This document shows, piece by piece, positions 4,668 through 7,276 of a stretch of 7,276 nt of DNA (its first letter is position 1; every line of letters begins with the position of its first letter). The notes below the pieces were generated by a model. It searched no databases. It was not told where the DNA came from and was given only the letters and a program-made list of their open reading frames with translations. The DNA is from JALUUH01 sp964636675 (GTDB taxonomy: Bacteria > Pseudomonadota > Gammaproteobacteria > S012-40): the NCBI GenBank assembly GCA_964636675.1, contig CAZWUO010000192.1:1-7276 (forward strand). The letters are read 5' to 3'. Position numbers and translations under genes: made by a program.

Positions 4668-7276
4668 ATGACTTCAAAAGATGATGGTACTGTAACTCAT
4701 GATTTAATCACTAGTAATTTAGACATTGTACAAGGTTCAGGCTCTTTATATGGCGCGGATGGTATAAAGCGTATTTTAGATTTCAATGGAGATGGACGTG
4801 CCGATTTTATGGCAAAAAACACAGTTACTAATAAATGTGAGTTTTATCTCTCTCAGTCGAATAGTGATTTGTTATTCTGGCAGGTTTTGACCGCAAATCG
4901 TTGTGCCGATACAAAACCAATAGATTTTAATGGAGATGGCAATACCGATTGGGCCGTGTCTAGTCTTCCTTATGGTAGTCTCTTTATTAGCGCAAGCGTG
5001 GGGATCGATTCAGATACTATATCTAGTTCTTCGCTTACATCCCGTTTACTCAAATCTTCTAAATCAGTCGATTTGAATCTCGATGGNNNNNNNNNNNNNN
5101 NNNNNNNNNNNNNNNNNNNNNNNNNNNNNNNNNNNNNNNNNNNNNNNNNNNNNNNNNNNNNNNNNNNNNNNNNNNNNNNNNNNNNNGATGGTTTGGATGG
5201 TTGTATACAAGACCATTACATAACGACCGATTTTAATGGTGATGGATACCCAGATATTATTTCCCAAAAACGCGATGAGTCTACTGGAAAGTGGGCATGG
5301 TATTATTATGAAAACTTACTCGGTAGAGATACTGCATCACTCGATAGAGTCAGCGCGATCACTGACGGATTAGGTGCGCGCATAACAATTAACTATAAAC
5401 CCATTTCCGACTCTAGTGTATATACTGCGCCGATGTACACTGCAGAAAACCCTAAGCCACTTATCCCGATTATTGACATTCGGCCAGCCATAAAAGTGGT
5501 CTCACATATTGATACAGAGCTTTCGTCAATGGATTATTTTTATTCCGGCGCTAGGCTTGATCGCCATCGGAAACAATATCTGGGGTTTGAGAGTGTGATA
5601 GTGAGCAAGCTTGATACTAAATTGTTGCAAGAAAAAACTTACTATCAAGCCTACCCTCTGACTGATATGCTAAAGGACACTACAATATTTAGTTCTTTTT
5701 CCTCTGGTTATTTTTCCAGTCCGAGAACGGTTTACAACTCAACCACTATAGTCATGGATTCAAAAACAATCAATGCAGTTGCGCCACAGAAATATTTCGA
5801 AATTTATAAACAAAAGGAAATAGCTAAGGACTTTGGGGTACACGGTTGGTTCTCTGTTAGTCCGGAAGACGAATATCTCGTTACCACAATAAGCAAAGAA
5901 TTTATAGACATTAATTTTAATGATACACCGTTAGACAACTATGGAAATTATGAACATATAATTACCACTACAGAAACACCTTCATTATTTTTTAGTAATA
6001 AATTTACTGAAAAATTATCATTAAAATATTCACCTATAATCGACAATAACACTTGGTTAACGGGACTAATTGGAGAAAAAGTGTCAGTGACAACGGCACC
6101 AGATTTCGCAAAAGAAACTCGAAAAACGACGTATGGTTACTACACCGGTGCATCTAGTGCCAACTACGGTTTATTAAGATATAAGAACGTGCAACCTGAT
6201 AATTCCTTGACAAAAGTGAGTTACGAGTATACTTATGAGCCAAATTACGGACTGCCATTGGCTACAACGGTCAGTACTTTTAGTGGTACATACAATGATT
6301 CGGGAGATGCAATAAACGCCACTCAAACACAACCTCGAACGAGTAAAACTCTAATTCTTAACAATTCTATTAACGAATTAATTCAAGAAATATCTATAAC
6401 TCCTGAAACAACAATTAGTGGCGTCAATCAAGTCGAGACTATAGATGCTCGATTTGGTAAAACTAAAACTCTTACAGATGAAAATGGATTAAATACGTCT
6501 TACCAAACAGATGCGTTTAGCAGAACAGTTAAAAAAAGTTATGCAAACGGCAGTTATGATAAAACAGAATATTTACAAGGTGATGATTGTATTTTTTGCA
6601 CCGAGACACTTGTCTTTTCGGTTCAAACAACGACCTATGATAAGAGTAATACCGTATTGCCTTCTACTATTGTTTTGTTTGATAACTTAAAACGTGAACG
6701 AGTGACCCGAACTCAGAATATGGATGGAACTAATATCTGCAAAAGCAAGATCTACTACGAAACGGGACAATTTCGTGGCCGCTTAAGAAAGGAGACTATT
6801 GAATATAACTGCGATGCAAAATCAGAGGATACTGTTTTGGCAACTGAATATATTTACAATATTCTCGGACGTCCAAGTGTCATCACAGCACCTGATGCCA
6901 CAAGAACCTTCATTGGTTATTCCGGAGCAACACGTAAGGGCATTGGAACAAAAACCACGCGGATACGCGAGGGTTTAAATGGCGGAGTATCAGAGTCAGG
7001 TGTGGGAATATTGGAGGAAACTTATTTCAATAGCAAAGGATGGGTCATTGAAACCAAAGATGCGAATAATATCGTGAATATCTATGACTATGATCCCCTA
7101 GGCAATCTAACGAGTGTAAAAATAGCCAATGATGATAAATATATAGTTAAAATGGACTATGACGTATTTGGGCGGTTGCTGTCTTTGGATGATCCAAATG
7201 CTGGGTTTTGGCAATATCGATACAATGGTTTCGGTGAAATGGTATGGCAGAAGGATGCGAAGAATACGATTACTAC
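4668..7276 (+). CDS. SpvB/TcB-like RHS repeat protein, both ends missing, interrupted by gap
   Basis: One frame is free of stops from 4626 to the window end apart from 100 N; ATG 4668 is the first Met and lacks a ribosome binding site, so the real N-terminus is probably lost. The order of parts is as follows. FG-GAP/VCBS calcium-loop repeats come first: DFNGDGRADF at 4779, DFNGDGNTDW at 4923, DLNLDG at 5070 and DFNGDGYPDI at 5229. Next is a Tc-toxin-middle-like segment LDRVSAITDGLGARITINY (from 5340), then the ARLDRHRKQYLGFESV segment (about 5550-5600). A long linker follows, then RHS/YD repeats YDYDPLGNLTSVK (7083), MDYDVFGRLLSL (7152) and YRYNGFGEMVWQKD (7218). Proteins of this build are large, often secreted or surface-linked, and form shells enclosing a C-terminal toxin; that end lies beyond the window. 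The gene is visibly AT-richer than the kinase. Whether it is functional cannot be judged here. Confidence 0.85.
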   Translation, partial: MTSKDDGTVTHDLITSNLDIVQGSGSLYGADGIKRILDFNGDGRADFMAKNTVTNKCEFYLSQSNSDLLFWQVLTANRCADTKPIDFNGDGNTDWAVSSLPYGSLFISASVGIDSDTISSSSLTSRLLKSSKSVDLNLDXXXXXXXXXXXXXXXXXXXXXXXXXXXXXXXXXXDGLDGCIQDHYITTDFNGDGYPDIISQKRDESTGKWAWYYYENLLGRDTASLDRVSAITDGLGARITINYKPISDSSVYTAPMYTAENPKPLIPIIDIRPAIKVVSHIDTELSSMDYFYSGARLDRHRKQYLGFESVIVSKLDTKLLQEKTYYQAYPLTDMLKDTTIFSSFSSGYFSSPRTVYNSTTIVMDSKTINAVAPQKYFEIYKQKEIAKDFGVHGWFSVSPEDEYLVTTISKEFIDINFNDTPLDNYGNYEHIITTTETPSLFFSNKFTEKLSLKYSPIIDNNTWLTGLIGEKVSVTTAPDFAKETRKTTYGYYTGASSANYGLLRYKNVQPDNSLTKVSYEYTYEPNYGLPLATTVSTFSGTYNDSGDAINATQTQPRTSKTLILNNSINELIQEISITPETTISGVNQVETIDARFGKTKTLTDENGLNTSYQTDAFSRTVKKSYANGSYDKTEYLQGDDCIFCTETLVFSVQTTTYDKSNTVLPSTIVLFDNLKRERVTRTQNMDGTNICKSKIYYETGQFRGRLRKETIEYNCDAKSEDTVLATEYIYNILGRPSVITAPDATRTFIGYSGATRKGIGTKTTRIREGLNGGVSESGVGILEETYFNSKGWVIETKDANNIVNIYDYDPLGNLTSVKIANDDKYIVKMDYDVFGRLLSLDDPNAGFWQYRYNGFGEMVWQKDAKNTIT
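5087..5186. other. Assembly gap (100 N)
   Basis: Exactly 100 unresolved bases, the conventional length for a gap of unknown size. It falls between two calcium-loop repeats of the RHS-type gene, with GAT-GG on the left and GATGGTTTGGATGG on the right, so repeats probably caused the break. The frame on both sides is the same in window coordinates, but with an arbitrary gap length that may be chance. Confidence 0.97.

Noticed and set aside
5064..5267. Minus-strand open frame across the N gap
   Set aside because: It exists only because N bases hide stops; the plus strand has clear coding motifs on both sides.

Overview
This looks like a piece of a draft chromosome from a Gram-negative, probably gammaproteobacterial, heterotroph. 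That guess rests on a UbiB/ABC1-type kinase with two C-terminal membrane helices, a c-heme protein remnant, an Rpn-type nuclease, IS200-like and IS481-like fragments, and an SpvB/Tc-toxin/RHS-type giant gene. No rRNA, tRNA or species marker is present, so the species cannot be named. A run of exactly 100 N marks a scaffold join at 5087-5186.

Layout, left to right. Positions 1-1566 hold an ABC1/AarF/UbiB-family kinase gene cut at its 5' end by the window edge. Positions 1567-1775 hold an intergenic segment with an 11-bp tandem repeat, an 11-bp hairpin and a strong rho-independent terminator (1717-1745). Positions 1776-3020 hold the decayed remnant of a c-type-heme protein. Its N-terminus is missing, and an in-frame TAA falls inside its second CxxCH motif. 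After the stop comes a C-terminal part made of three related beta-rich repeats. Positions 3021-3296 are non-coding, with a plausible promoter and ribosome binding site for the next gene. Positions 3297-4181 hold an intact Rpn-family PD-(D/E)XK recombination-promoting nuclease with a (GIEQ)n tail.

Positions 4182-4667 are a graveyard of mobile DNA. A fragment of an IS481-like DDE transposase on the plus strand directly abuts a frameshifted fragment of an IS200/IS605 HUH transposase on the minus strand. A possible IS-end motif follows. From 4626/4668 to the window end runs one open frame, broken only by the N gap. It encodes FG-GAP/VCBS calcium-loop repeats, a Tc-toxin-middle-like region and the first RHS/YD repeats of a large SpvB/TcB/RHS-type protein. 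The start of this protein is missing and its C-terminus lies outside the window.

The genes do not form one pathway. The left end looks like core genome. The rest reads as an accessory region shaped by insertion and decay: two genes without proper starts, two IS relics, and an AT-richer RHS-type gene. I found no convincing evidence of a wholly new multi-gene system. The most unusual signals are the stop codon inside a heme motif, the structured intergenic segment, and the composite IS junction.
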